The notes: a model not told the origin generated them from the sequence alone. A stretch of 64,000 bases of DNA from Nemophila menziesii (GCA_029959085.1 JARWIR010000001.1:70680899-70744898); one strand, 5' to 3'; shown: positions 45,785 through 57,805, numbered from the stretch's first letter. A program made the numbers and translations.

Positions 45785-47371
45785 TGGTGGTCCTTTGTTT
45801 GTTCTAAAATAAATGCAATAAGGAAAAGAGAACCACAACTGCAAGTGTACAGTTGTCCCAAGTAATATATGTGATAATACAGATTCGCTCTCAGGGACAG
45901 ATTGGTTGACTCTAATGCTTACCAGATAGTGATTAATTGCACGTGAAAGCAAGTAAATGATTTTAAGATTGTTAGTTTTGGGTTTCTATGACTAAGACAA
46001 TAATTTAAAAGACTAAATTAATGCAACTATTAACTAGACGCAAGTAAATAAAGTAGTTTACGCAAGGTATGAAAGGCAATACTTGAGAGACGCAAGGATT
46101 TCACCTAACTCTATTCATTCCATGTTTTGTTTAAGGGACACATTGGTAAATAGTAATGGTCGGGATTCAGGATTCTCCTTACCCCCGTCAGGGTGGACTA
46201 AGGAGTTATTCTTAGGTGCTACAAACCCCGCCAGGGTGATTATAGTCCACCTTCGAATGATGAATTTCTTATTACCCAATAGGCCATAGGATTAATTAAG
46301 CTCGTCAAAGTCATTAATTTCTATCCTACATTCATTAATTGGTTCCATACCTAGACCCCCCGTCAAGGTGATCCATTCGCCACTAAATGGAATAGCCTAA
46401 GTATTAAGACCTATTGTTGAGTCGTGAGTTCAATAATAGTATATAAATGCAAATTAAGGAAAATACTAATTACCCAATTTGATTTCAATTATTATAATCC
46501 TAAATTCAAACACATGAAATGAAATAGAATTGGGATTAACCCATTATACGTTCTCAAGCACTTATTAAATTTAGTTCATACTAATACGAAAAACGAAGAA
46601 ATTAAAATAAAAAGAATTCATAATTGTTTTACAGAATAAAATAGAAGAACCTAATTACGGAGTAGAATTGGCTGAGAATTGGAGATGTTGATAATCTCCA
46701 GCTCTTGGCTTCTTCTCTTCCTTAATCTAGCTTCTTCTCTGGTGTTCTGACTTCTCTCTTTTCTCAAGCGTATGAATTGTATATGAAGTGTGTGTAAAAA
46801 TAAGAGTCTAAAGCCTAAAAATTCGGACTAGGGGTTTTCTTAAGAATTAAATGAAAATTAGAAAAGCCCAAGTCCATTAATTAAGCCCAAATTCCGTAAC
46901 TACTACACCACCTTCACTAAATCAGCTCTAACCGGTTCGTTTCAACTCGGAATGACCCCATTCCAGTTGCTAAATTTCCGTAACTATATGGGGAACAAAT
47001 TATCTTCACAAGTAAGAGGCTAAATACACTCTTAGATGGCCCGAAATCAGCAATCATTATCAACTTTCCAGATCTGCAGCTTGAAATTATCAATTCTTTC
47101 GGGACATTTCTTCTTGCTTTGACTTCATTACACGATATTTGACTTTATTCTTGGATTCCTCTCCTAGCTAGTATTAAAAACCTACAACTTTTCACTCAAA
47201 ACAAACCATATTACGTGCAAAATTTTAATAAATGAAAAATACTAGAATTAAAAGAGGAAAAACGATTTATTGCATATTAACACCAAAAGTATATCTAAAT
47301 AGTCGAATAAACACAAAAAATAATGTCTCCCAAGGGAATAAAATTAGAACATTTAGGGAGACATCACGCCC
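45780..47371 (-). mobile_element. Nested solo LTR (minus) inside gag-pol
   Basis: 45785-47366 (1582 bp) from TGGTGGTCC to GGAGACATCA, inverted relative to its host. Flanks are caccc (45780-45784) and cgccc (47367-47371), a 4/5 target duplication. Removing it rejoins the host frame: ...ISKQLNQ before, then RPQGRLPSDTEVP after. The frame from 47232 starts within the LTR and is not a real start. Confidence 0.88.
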
Positions 47372-48720
47372 GCAAGGAAGACTCCCTAGTGATACTGAAG
47401 TTCCTGTCCAATACGAAGATTGTAACGCTATCTCACTAAGAAGTGGTAAGAAGCTCCCTCCACCTCCTTTTCCAGTTATGAAAGAAAAAGAAGTGAAAAA
47501 TAAAGAGAAACCAGTAGTAGAGGTGGAAGAGAAAGAAGATGAACCTGAAGTGATAAAAGTGGAGAAAATTCTGGAAGTTCAGAAAAAGAAAGATGTTATA
47601 GAAACCCGTCCTCCTCCACCTTTCCCTTCAAGAGTCCAGAAGAAAGGAGATACATCTGAATATCAACGAGTGATGGATATGGTAAGCAAGCTCAACACTA
47701 ATATACCTTTCTTAGAGGCTATCAAGGGGGTACCAAAGTATATGAAATTCTTGAAAAGAGGTATCGCCAATAAACGCAAATATCTCGAAAATGGAATGAT
47801 TGGATTGCCAGAAGAATGTAGTGCATACGCCAGAGTAAGTTGCCACCTAAGTTGCTTGATACTGGGAGTTTTACAATTACGATTTCTATTGGTGATGAAT
47901 GGCAAGGGAGAACTTTGTTTGATTTGGGTGCGAGTATTAACCTCATGCCTAGATCGATTTTTTTGAGAAGTTAAAGATTGGAAATGCGAAACAGACCTTT
48001 ATGGTCTTGCAGATGGCTGATAGATCCCTCGTGCATCCAGAGGGACGAATAGATGATGTCTTCGTCAAGGCAGGTACGTTAATCTTTCCCGCTGATTTTG
48101 TTATACTTGATTACGAGGCGGATAGGAATGTCCCCATTATTTTGGGAAGACCATTCCTAGCCACAGGGTGTACTTTGATTGATGTATAAAGCGGAGAATT
48201 GACGATTCGAATCCAAGACGAGGAGGTGAAATTCAACGTTTTTAGACCTATAAAGTTTCCAGATTCCAAGGAGGAGTGCTTCCGGTTGGAAACCATTAAT
48301 CAAGAAGAGAACGAACCAACCAAGGGAGTGGAAATCTTAGGAAAGGAGGAGAAAAAGCTAAGAAAGAAACCACCAATTAAAGCTCCCCCAGATCCTAAAG
48401 AAAAACCACACCTTGATCGTGCAAAGAAGAAAGGTAAGGAACGTGCCATGAAAATGCCAAAAGAACCTAAGAAAGAACGGAAGAAGGAGAAGTCTATTTG
48501 AAAAATCCTGAACCCCTTCCGAAAACGTGTAGGTTAAAAGGTTCTTGGAATGGATTATTCACGCTCACACAAATTATTTTGGAGAAACTAGCTGGAATCA
48601 AAGCCAAAGGATGCAAGTTTCGAATAGCTAACATTGATAACCTCACTCACTGCTGGGGAGGTTATGTTAAGAAATGATGCATGAGGTAATTCGTTGAGCT
48701 CAACGACGTTAAACAAAAGC
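47367..48720 (+). pseudogene. Gag-pol continuation: protease, then pol remnant without RT
   Basis: After the solo LTR the frame reads GRLPSDTEVP...AISLRSGKK, the conserved Athila link, to GLPEECSAYAR near 47830. A frameshift follows, then the protease LLDTGSFTITI...LFDLGASINLMP and [15 protein letters not shown] stop occurs at 48187-48189. The protein then turns into a Lys/Pro-rich stretch (to 48501). It ends with FVELNDVKQK near 48700, which resembles the last residues of an Athila pol (compare VELNDIKQK at the pol end near 55255). RT, RNase H and the integrase core between these points are gone. Confidence 0.7.
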
Positions 48721-48920
48721 AACTTCAATTGTATATTAGTTTAAATGCTTTCATGTCTATTATTTCGTAGTGGTTAATTTAGTATTAGTGTATATTCTTA
48801 AAAAGAAATGACAAAGGTCTGGTGTTTTGATGATTTAAAGGTATTTAATTCATGAGTTTGGGGTTAACAGGTGTGAGACGCGAGAAAAAGCGTGTTTTGA
48901 TCATAGTATTGATCACTCGC
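48721..48920 (+). other. Internal spacer of the pol-less element
   Basis: Non-coding sequence between the pol remnant and the palindrome cluster. It includes 'gagtttggggttaacaggtgtgag', partly resembling the polypurine region. Confidence 0.4.
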
Positions 48921-49315
48921 ACCGACTAGCCGGTCAACGAGGATCAAACGAAGATCATTACACGCACCTTTACATTGCGTCGCCGAGAAAAAGCATTCGC
49001 GCCACCGGCTAGCCGGTCAGCTGACTGGTATGCCGGACGAAGGAAACATGAGCCCTCGGGTTCAGGGCTCGTGTATTTTTTCGAGAAGTAGATTTTGTGG
49101 AAAGAATCCCACCGGCATGCCGGTCACCTGACCGGAATGCCGGCCAAAAGAACGAGAGCTGCTGTCTTCGAGGAGTTCCACGTAACTATTAGTTGCGTAA
49201 AAAAACGCGAGGCCTCAGCTAGCTGACTCGGTATTTATACCGAGAGAAGAAAATTCGACGTGGCCTGGGACCGGCTAGCCGGTCATCTGACCGGTATGCC
49301 GGACCGACTAGCGGG
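48921..49315 (+). repeat. CCGG-rich palindrome cluster and TATA hairpin
   Basis: Four blocks of ccggctagccggtca/ctgaccggtatgccgg type occur near 48921, 49002, 49109 and 49269. Each is built from overlapping palindromes (CCGGCTAGCCGG, CCGGTCA..TGACCGG). A near-perfect 18-bp palindrome, ctcggtatttataccgag (49227-49244), has a TATA-like centre. The GC content stands out in this AT-rich window. It precedes a C/A-rich leader and the ORF at 49705, so it may act as an internal promoter. Confidence 0.7.
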
Positions 49316-49335
49316 AATTTTCCCAACACCTTATG

Positions 49336-49704
49336 AAAACCCTAATTTCTTCCCTTTTAACCTAGCCTCTTCTGCAAAATAACATTATGAATGACCCCTA
49401 ACCCACTATATACCTACAACTCATCATCAAAACACCAAAACACCAAAACACATCAAATCTTTCCCTCTAAACCACTCCTAACACATAATCATAATCAAAT
49501 CCTTCTACCAAACACCAATATTATTCACTTTCTTTCATCAAAGCTTCACTCTCACCCATTAAACCTCATCTTCTACTTTAAATATTCATTACCCATCTCA
49601 CGAAACACCTCATACCATCTTCCAATATCCTCAAAACATCAAAGTTCAAAAACATTTCTCTAGTTTTTGAATTTCTGAAGTTTTGAGTTTTGGGTTCATT
49701 GAAG
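49336..49704 (+). other. Leader-like region before the internal ORF
   Basis: C/A-rich and poor in G and in ATGs; it resembles a plant 5'UTR. The open frame at 49391-49663 has no homology signal and low complexity, so it is not called a gene. Confidence 0.4.
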
Positions 49705-50070
49705 ATGACGAAGATGACTGATTCTTTGGGCTATAACCGAAGAGAAGGGTTGAATCCTAACATTAATGAAGCAACTCCAGCTTAGGGTATTGAAATCCCG
49801 AAGATAGGTCATCACTGGTTTGAAGAGGTTGAAGCATGGAGGACTCTTAGAGTCCCTCCACCAACGCAGAAGGTGAATTCCGAAAATGAGTTGGAAGCTA
49901 AGATTCGAGTGTTAGAGGCGAACCAAGAAAATATGATTGCTACTTTAGGAAGCATGACAAAAGAGTTAGACCTCCTCAGAAATTTGCTACTTGGGGTGAG
50001 CACCATACAACATGCCACCTACTCTGTACTCACGAAGGAAGTTTTACGTGGACGCAACACCGAAAACTAG
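49705..50070 (+). pseudogene. Shortened envelope-position ORF (coiled-coil C-terminus kept)
   Basis: The ATG at 49705 starts MTKMTDSLGYNRREG. A TAG at 49783-49785 interrupts it, and the same frame continues GIEIPKIGHHWFEEVEAWR into a coiled coil (ENELEAKIRVLEANQEN) ending at 50070. The end aligns with the C-terminus of the ORF at 34458-35333 (for example 'STIQHATYSVLTKEV' against 'SQHLTYTMLQKVT'). The central Transposase_32-like part is missing. It is a deletion derivative. Confidence 0.6.
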
Positions 50071-50730
50071 CCTAGTGCTGGTTCATATACGTTCTCCTAA
50101 CTTTCTCGTTTAGTAGTGTATAATAGTTTTCTTGCTTTATTGAGTCTTTTCGAGTCGTGGGGACATGACTCGTTTTTGAGTTTGGGGTGGGGTTCGTTGG
50201 CTCATCCCAATTTTTATGTGTTATTTGTTTTATTTGCTTTCAATAAAACTGATTTTAGGGTTGCGTTTGACTGTAGAGAATTTTAAATGTCCCCATTAAG
50301 CATACTTTTTATGAATTTATGATAGAAAATAGTAGACTTTAGGAGTTAGTGTAAAACTCATTTAGATTGCATGCAAACATATGTAATTAATAGGTAGAAT
50401 TAATGAACAATGCAAAAGAAGTAAACTTGTACTTAAGGAAAATGTTTGGTGTGTAGAGCGCGAGATCCAAATTGATAGAGAACCCACTTAGGTATGAACT
50501 AGAGGCAAGCTATGTAATTAGGAAGATGATAGAGGCAGTTCTTTGTTAGCCCTTTGAGCCTTTTTAGCCTTCTATCCCTTAATATATTATTATCTGTCTT
50601 AACCCCATTTTTAGCTTTTAAGCCACTCTTCTGTCGCCATAATATAAGCCCATATCCTTTTAGATTATTAGGCATTACCATATGTCCCGCACTTGAATCA
50701 CACTCCTGAGACTTCCTGCCTTGAGCTTGA
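50071..50730 (+). mobile_element. 3' non-coding internal region, first part
   Basis: Matches, inverted, 33860-34450 of the partial element (for example 'gagttagtgtaaaactcat', 'agagaacccacttaggtatg'). The antisense frame at 50499-50837 is a shadow of conserved non-coding sequence. Confidence 0.6.
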
Positions 50731-51556
50731 ATTTGGGGTAGGGGTGGAATTCGGAAGGAACAGATCGGAAAAGGGGTATTTCGGAAAAATTCCAATTTTT
50801 TTCGGAATAGATTTTTTCTGTTCCAATTCCTATCCAATTTTTCGGAACTGGGATAAACAATTCCTAATTCGGAATTTCAGAATTTATCGGAAATTCAGAA
50901 ATTTCGGCACGGAAATTTCGGAACTTTTGGTTCGGAAAATTCAGAAATTTGGGTTGGAATTTCGGAACTTTTGGTTTGTAAATTGCGGAACTAAGGGTTA
51001 TAAATCGGAACAGTACTTTAAAACTTACACGATGAGTAACAGTAGTAAAAAATTAAACTTATAAAACTTACACGAAGAGTAACAATAGTTAAAAACTAAA
51101 CTTAAAATTTACATGAAGTAACAAAATAACAGAAGTTAAAGAAATGCTAAACCTATATTACTTTTCCAATAACATGAAAAAAAATATTGCAAAAATGTCT
51201 AAGAAAATGATCCTACAATATTACATGTTTCAAGGACCAAAGAAAAAAGCCATCGATTTTCATGTTTCAAATCCTCCATGCAATATTATTTTGAAATATA
51301 ATTTATAATTCGGTAATATAATTCAGAAAATAAAATCGGATCGGAAATATAATTCGGAAATAAAATCGGATCGGAATACTCGGAAATTTCGGAAATTTAT
51401 ATGTAGTTCCAATTCCGATTCCGATTTTTTCAGAAATATCGGAAACCGGAATTTCGAATTTCGGAACCTTAAAAATCTATTCCGAAATCGGAATTTTCGG
51501 ATCGGAAAAGTCGGAAATCGGAAATTTCAGATCCGATTTCCACCCCTAGTTTGGGT
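50731..51556. mobile_element. hAT-like non-autonomous element rich in tcggaa motifs
   Basis: 50739-51548 (810 bp) has ends TAGGGGTGGAA and, complemented, TAGGGGTGGAA. Flanks atttgggg (left) and gtttgggt (right) match at 6 of 8 bases, fitting an 8-bp target duplication. The interior is almost entirely short repeats of tttcggaa and attccgaa type in both orientations. No transposase. It interrupts the 3' non-coding region of the pol-less element: sequence on either side matches 33860-34090 and 33740-33850. Confidence 0.78.
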
Positions 51557-52365
51557 TGGTGGGTTTCATTATTGGGAGATTACATTGGGAGGGAATTTGT
51601 ATGCGTTTGTATTTATGCGCAATTGTTGATGATATATTAATTGTAACCCTTTGCCGGGTCTTAAAAGAAAAAGAAAAAAAAAGAGAGAAGAAAAAAATAT
51701 GAGAGACATGACCTTTCACATCAAAATGATGGTCATGGGTATCTTGTACAAAAAAAAGAGAAAATTGAAATGAAATAAAGAAAATAAAGAAAAAAAATAA
51801 AGTAACCGGCAAAGTGGAACTTTAGAAATCATCTCTAGTGCTTATTGGGTAATTTTGGGGATGCTACATTAGTGCGTTAAATGGGTTGAGTGAGAACGAT
51901 ATTCGAGTGTAAACTCAAACTCAAGGACAGTTTGTTGATGGTAAGTGAGGAGAGAGCTAAAAGCTTACTTCAAATTTACCAAACATACATTACATACTGT
52001 CCCTAAGCCTACGCTATAACCATAAAGTCCTCCTGATTCCTAGTTATGTAGTGGATTTTTAATTCAGCTAATAGGGAGTATGCTAAGTGGAACGTTCAAA
52101 GTTAGTGAGGATTGATGAACACCCTATAGCTATCACCTTGAGATAAGTACAAGCGTAACCTTCTAGTATTGTGAAGTTAATTTTTTGATTAATTATTTGT
52201 GTTTGATTTTGCATGATATTTGTATGTGTATACTAATTCCTAGGTTCATACTATATGAGATTTATTTTAAGTTATGCTTTGGGTGTTATTCATTAGACTC
52301 TACATTTTTGCGTATCACCTTGAACCCTTGTTTTTATTTGCTTTGTCGGGGCGACAAAGGTTTGA
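51557..52365 (+). mobile_element. 3' non-coding internal region, second part
   Basis: Matches, inverted, 33090-33850. It holds the complement of 'caaagggttaca' near 51645 and the 'gagagagctaaaagc' and 'aaccttctagtattgtgaag' blocks. No gene. Confidence 0.6.
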
Positions 52366-52376
52366 GTTTGGGGTCT
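52366..52376 (+). other. Polypurine tract of the pol-less element
   Basis: 'gtttggggtct' sits directly before LTR B; the same sequence, inverted, lies at 33075-33085 next to the LTR of the partial element. Confidence 0.6.
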
Positions 52377-53964
52377 TGATGTCTCCCTTTTTGTTCTAAT
52401 TATATGCCCTTAGGAGACATCAAATTAGGTGATTATTTGACTTAATTACTAGACTTTAAAGCTTATTTGGTCATATTACGATTTCTTCCCTTGAAATTGG
52501 ATTATTTGTGTTTTAGATCTTTTATGCGTTAATTCGTGTATTTTTAGTGTAAATTTCTTAGGTTTATAATTTGATGAAATATCAAGACAAGGAGAAGAAA
52601 CGGGAAATAAAGTATTGGATTAAGCATTGAAGTCAAATGCGAGAATAATTGTAACAAATAAGTAATTAGTGGAGAATGAAATCTGGAATACTGTCACAAA
52701 TCACAGTTTTTGAGCATCTTAGCCACTGATTCAGCCTTGGATCATTAAATGAGGTAGATAGAGCTTGAAGTCAGGAAGATTTTCTATGTTGAACGAAGTG
52801 ATTCCGAGTCCGGACTCAAACGTTACAGCTGTTTTAGTAACAGCTGGTCACCAGTTACGGGATTTCATTAAATGGATTGGGCTTTTATTCTAATTAACCT
52901 AATCCTTCTTTTTAAAAGCCCAATCCGTTTTCCCACTATAAAAAGGCCTTTACATTCAGTTTTTAAACACATAATTCATATTAGAGAGACAACGCTTAGC
53001 AGAAGTCGGAGAAGCAAAAAGGAGAGAGAAAGCTGAAGTTGGAGAATTCCTTCTTCCAACAACAGCAATTATCAACCCTTTAATTAGGTTTTTCTTATTT
53101 ATGTAATTTAGTATGAACATCTTTTATTTTAATTCGGTAATTTTTAACATTATGAGCTAAATTTCTTAAGTTCTTGAGAGTCACATTGATGAGTTGAACC
53201 CAATTTTATTGAATTCATGTTTTTGGATTTGGGATTATTTTAATTTAAATTGAATTGGGTAATTTCGTATTGACTATTATTTTTCATTTAAATACTGTCT
53301 TTGAAGTCATGGATCAAATATAGGAATTAGTAATTAATCTATTCAATTTTGTGGGGAAGTGATCGCCTTGACGGGGGGTTTAATTACGGAACCAAATAAT
53401 AGACGTAAGGTAGAAATTATTGACCCTGGAGGGCTTAGTTAACCTTATAGCCAATTGGGTAGAATGCCTGGCCATTCGAAGGTGGATTATAATCGCCCTG
53501 ACGGGGTTTATAACACCTAAGAATAGCTCCTAAGTCCACCCTAACGGGGGTTAGGAGACTAAAGAATCCCGGCTAGTACTTAATTCCCGATTCATCCCTT
53601 AAACAAAAACATTGATTTAATAGATTTAGGTGAAATCCTTGCGAAACTCAAGTACTGCGTTTAAATCGTTGCGTCTACTTATTTTTATTTACTTGCGTCT
53701 TAGTTATTTGTATTAGTTAATTTAGTATTTCATTTTCATTGCATCTTAGTTCTTAATCAAAAACCAAATCAAAATTTTATATCATTTACTTTCCGCATCA
53801 TATAACAATTAATCGCACTTATTACATAACATCGAACGTCATACCTAATCCCTCCCTGAGATCGAAATCCCGTTTACCGGATATTACTTGGACGACCCGT
53901 ACACTTGCGGTACGTGTCGTGCCTTTTTTAGGTGTGTTATTTTAGAACACACAAGGAGACACCA
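52377..53964 (+). repeat. 3' LTR (LTR B)
   Basis: 1588 bp, TGATGTCTCC to GGAGACACCA, collinear with LTR A. In the first ~290 bp I count about two dozen differences; later parts look closer. The insertion is therefore much older than the copia element. Confidence 0.88.
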
Positions 53965-54149
53965 CAAACGATGTATGCACTTGCAGTGAGTTTCTCGTAC
54001 TGGTATTAGGTGTAACAAGAGAACAAATGTATTTTGCAAATTTCAGATTTTTTTGTAATACCACAGTGAGTGTATGGCATGATTCACAAGAACCAAGATT
54101 GATCAATAATTGGGATGATCTACAAACAACGTTCTTTGATCGCTATTGG
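53965..54149 (+). pseudogene. End of LTR2 and a gag fragment of the host element
   Basis: After caaac, about 40 bp continue LTR2. Then a frame reads GVTREQMYFANFRF...VWHDSQEPRLINNWDDLQT, matching residues 155-200 of the Gag at 44232. It breaks off at FFDRY, where the minus-strand element begins (54150). The first part of gag is missing between LTR2 and this fragment. Confidence 0.6.
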
Positions 54150-55240
54150 TGTCGACTAGGGCGTGATAAAATAATAGATAAAATAACTGCAAATATACAC
54201 CCTAGCCTAGCACGGTATTGCAAGTATTACAAGATGTATGAAAGTTTTAATGATAAGTGAATTCGTTCCTCAGAGACTACGAAAGCTAGAGAAACTTATG
54301 CAAATATCAAGTGCAATTAATAAAGCTAGAAGAATAATACGCTAGAAATAAAAGACAATAATTTTTGTTTGGTTTTTATAAATATAAAATAAACTAAATA
54401 AATTAATGACATAGAATTTAATAAGAGAAGAAGATAGTATGAGAGTTTAGCTCAAGATATAGCAAGTAATCCCCACTAGCCTTATTTATTCTAATAATGT
54501 AAGGGAGAATTATGTAGAATTGCAATAACCAGGATTCTAAATTCCTCCTAACCCCCTTCCGGGCAGACTTAGGTGGCGACCTCACAATCATGAGGGGACT
54601 TAACTAAGGTGCTCCTACGCCACTAGGTTCTTAGATATGTCTGACCTTCTAATGATGATCGGTGGTTAAATCAAACCCTAATGGTTATCTAGTTAGGCAA
54701 GCCCGTCAGGATCACTACGCACACTAGACGTTTATGTGGTGTTTCAACAATAGACACCTCTTCCGGGTGACTATCTAAATACTATTAAGGTAATACTATA
54801 TGTTGTACACCGCAAGGAAAACAGACAATAAGTCAAAGCACATAAAATAGAGAATAAAACAGTCATTCATTTAAGTTTTTATCATTCCAAATTAAAATAG
54901 ATGTAAAACAAGTCCATGGTTCATACCCATATGCTAAATCTCAAGCAAAATATTGCTACAGTTTTTCTTCTCGTGTCTCGGCAATGAATCATGGTGAAAA
55001 ACCGTCGCCACGATTTTGGACTTGCGGTGCACTGCAGCTAAGGTGCGGTATAACGCACCAAGCTGTTGGTTAGCACAATTTTTCCTTCCTTTTGACCCCA
55101 AACTCAATTCCTGCACATGTAGCGCACTACCCTTCTCTCCTATTAGCTTGTAAACACATTAATATTATACACTAACTTAGAATTATGCACTACAAAACAT
55201 AAAATTAACTAGAAAGTATTTAAAACAAGGGGTGTCTCCA
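54150..55240 (-). repeat. 3' LTR of the minus-strand element
   Basis: Starts TGTCGACTAGGGCG on the plus strand and is proposed to end at GGTGTCTCCA (55240), just past the last pol codons. The first 328 bp are shared with the 5' LTR; the rest is not. The frame at 54934-55116 is not believed. Confidence 0.65.
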
Positions 55241-55264
55241 AGAGCACTTTTGTTTAATGTCGTT

Positions 55265-56650
55265 TAGTTCGACGTGTACCTCTGGTTAAGTGTATTCTTC
55301 GAGATGGATAGTTTCCTCTTGTCCAAAGTCCTCACTATCATGGTATATCCTCAGACGCTGACCATTCACCATGAATGTCATTTGCTCGGTTGTATGTTCA
55401 ATTTCGATTGCTCCATGAGGTGTGACTTTCGTAACAATATAAGGTCCTCCCCAACGAGACTTAAGCTTACCCGGATAGTTCGAGAATATAGAGTTGTATA
55501 ATAGTACCTTTTGTCCTCTCTCGAACCTCTTTGGACGAATCCGTTTATCATGCCATCTTTTTGTTTTCTCCTTGTAAATACGTGAATTATCATAGGCATG
55601 GAAACAAAATTCATCTAACTCATTCAACTACATCATCCTTTATTTTCCCGCCAAGTCTGGGTTTAGATTCAGAGTCTTAATAGCCCAGAAGGCACGAGAT
55701 TCAATCTCAATAGGAAGATGACACGCTTTGACGTAGACCATGTGATAGGGAGATACCCCAGCTGGTGTTTTGAATGTTGTTCTGTAAGACCAAAGAGCAT
55801 CATCTAATTTTTAATGACCAGTCTTTCCTCGTTTTGTTCACGGTCTTCTCTAGAATAGACTTGATTTCTCGGTTAGAAACCTCAGCTTGACTGTTTGTTT
55901 GGGGATGATAACCGATTGAAGTGCGGTGTCTCACCCCCAAATTACGAAGGGCAGCTCTTCCCTGAAAATTGATGAAGTGGGTACCTTTATCACTGATGGG
56001 AACACGTGGTGTACCATGTCTTGAAAAGACATTTGATTGAAGAAACGATATAACGGTTTTAGCATCGTTCTTCGGTGTTGCCACCGCGTTTACCCACTTA
56101 GACACATAGTCTACTGCTAGCAAAATATACAGATTACTATGGGAATATATGAAAGTTCCCATGAAATCTATTCCCCATACATCATAGATTTTGATTTCTA
56201 AAACATTGTTAAGCGGCATCTCGTCTCTTTTTGATATATTACCAGTGAACTGGCATCTTTGACAAGTCTGGACGAATTGATGACAATCTTTGTGTAGGGT
56301 AGGCCAATAGAAACTGGATTGAAGAATTTTAGCTGCAGTTCTATCGCCTTTAAAGTGGCCACCATATGGTGAGCCATGACAGATTGCCATGATTTTAACA
56401 ATTTATCCCTCATGGACGCATCTTCTAATAACTTGATCACTGCAAACTTTGAAGAGGTACGGATCATCCCAAAGAACTGTCTGGCTTTATGACTCAACCT
56501 CTGTCTTTGTTGTGGATTAAAATTCGAAGGGAATACACCACTCATGATGAGGTTAAATATATCTGCATACCAAGGCACAAACACATCTTTAATCTTAAAA
56601 AGTTGTTCATTAGGGAATACCTCTTTAACCAATTCTGGTTCCTTGTTGGC
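55265..56650 (-). pseudogene. Integrase region (H2C2, core, C-terminal domain)
   Basis: Read leftwards: the zinc region has HGSPYGGH and CHQFVQTCQRC near 56250. Core Asp is in WGIDFMG (56150) and the second Asp in ISDKGTHF (55985). The Glu region is AEVSNREIKSILEK (55865). A frameshift near 55800 leads to a C-terminal part with FERGQKVLLYNS and GPYIVTKVTPHGAIEI (to 55290). The D-D-E triad is recognisable, but stops and shifts break the protein. Confidence 0.75.
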
Positions 56651-57790
56651 ATCAGATCCTTCGAGCCTGGATAAATGATCGGCTACTTGATTCTCTCATC
56701 CTTTTCGGTCTCAAATATCTATGTCAAATTCTTGTAACAACGGTATCCATTTGATAAGACGCTGCTTAGCGTCCTTCTTTGCCATGAGATACTTAATTGT
56801 TGAATGATCAGTGTATACAATAGTTTTCCTTCCAAGCAGATAGGAACAAAATTTATCGAAAGCATATACCACGGCTAATAACTCTTTCTCCGTTACTTTA
56901 TAATTCAGCTGGGCAGCGTTAAAGGTCTTACTTGTGTAATAAATTGTGTGGAAAATCTTTTACTTTCTCTGGCCTAACACAACACCCATTGCGTGATCAC
57001 TTGCATCACACATAAGTTCAAACGGAGCATCCCAATATGGAGGTATAACAATTGGTGTGGAGATGAGTTCTCTTTAATCGTAAAAAATGCATAAAGACAT
57101 TTGTCATTAAAATTAAAAGGAGTATCCTTTTCAAGTAAAAAACAGAGCGGTTTCGCGATCTTGGAGATATCTATAATAAACCTTCGATAAGATCCTGCGT
57201 GACCCAAGAAACTTCTCACTTCTTTAACAGAGACTGGAGGTGGTAAGGTTTTTATAACTTCAATCTTAGCACGATCAACCTCCATCCCGGCACTCGAAAC
57301 CTTATGTCCCAACACAATGCCTTCTCGAACCATGAAGTGGCATTTTCCCAGTTAAGCACAAGATCTGTTTCTTTACATCGCACAAGAACTTTTTCAAGAT
57401 TGTTGAAGCATTCATCAAAACTTTCACCAAAACAGAAAAATCATCCATAAAAACCTCCAAGTATTTATCAATCATGTCCCAAAATATTGCCATCATGCAC
57501 CTCTGGAACATGGAAGGTCCATTGCATAAACCAACCGGCATCCTTCTGTAAGCAAAGGTGCCACACGGACAAGTAAAAGTTGTTTTGTGTTGATCGCAGG
57601 ATCCACACAAATCTGATTATAGCCTAAATATCCGTCAAGGAAACAATAATATTCTCTTCCGGAGAGTTTGTCAAGCATCTGATCAACGAACGGTAGATGG
57701 AAGTGATCTTTCTTCGTAGCTTTGTTTAGCTTTCAGTAATCCATGCATACTTTCCACCCCACAACTGTTCTTGATGGAATGGCTTCATTC
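56650..57790 (-). pseudogene. Reverse transcriptase and RNase H region, 3' part
   Basis: Minus-strand frames give KVCMDY...KLNKATKKDHF near 57740-57700, FLDGYLGYNQI near 57630, FMDDFSV near 57440 (the YxDD position, with Phe in place of Tyr), and SFLGHAGSYRRFI near 57200. RNase H-like sequence follows in shifted frames to ~56700. At least five frameshifts or stops. Non-functional. Confidence 0.75.
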
Positions 57791-57805
57791 TAATCATTAA
57801 AGATG

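Larger units (their letters stand above)
42493..53969 (+). mobile_element. Complete but pol-less Athila-like element with caaac target duplication
   Basis: 42498-53964 (11,467 bp) between perfect caaac repeats at 42493-42497 and 53965-53969. LTR A is 1593 bp and LTR B is 1588 bp, both TGATGTCTCC to a (GG)A(G/C)ACACCA end, differing by several percent by eye. Order inside: primer site, gag, solo-LTR insertion, protease, a pol remnant, a CCGG palindrome cluster, a shortened envelope-position ORF, a hAT insertion, and the polypurine tract. RT, RNase H and the integrase core are absent, so it would need proteins from other copies. Confidence 0.88.

Noticed and set aside
49391..49663. 90-codon Asn/His/Ser-rich frame
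   Set aside because: It lies in a leader-like C/A-rich tract; composition alone explains the lack of stops.
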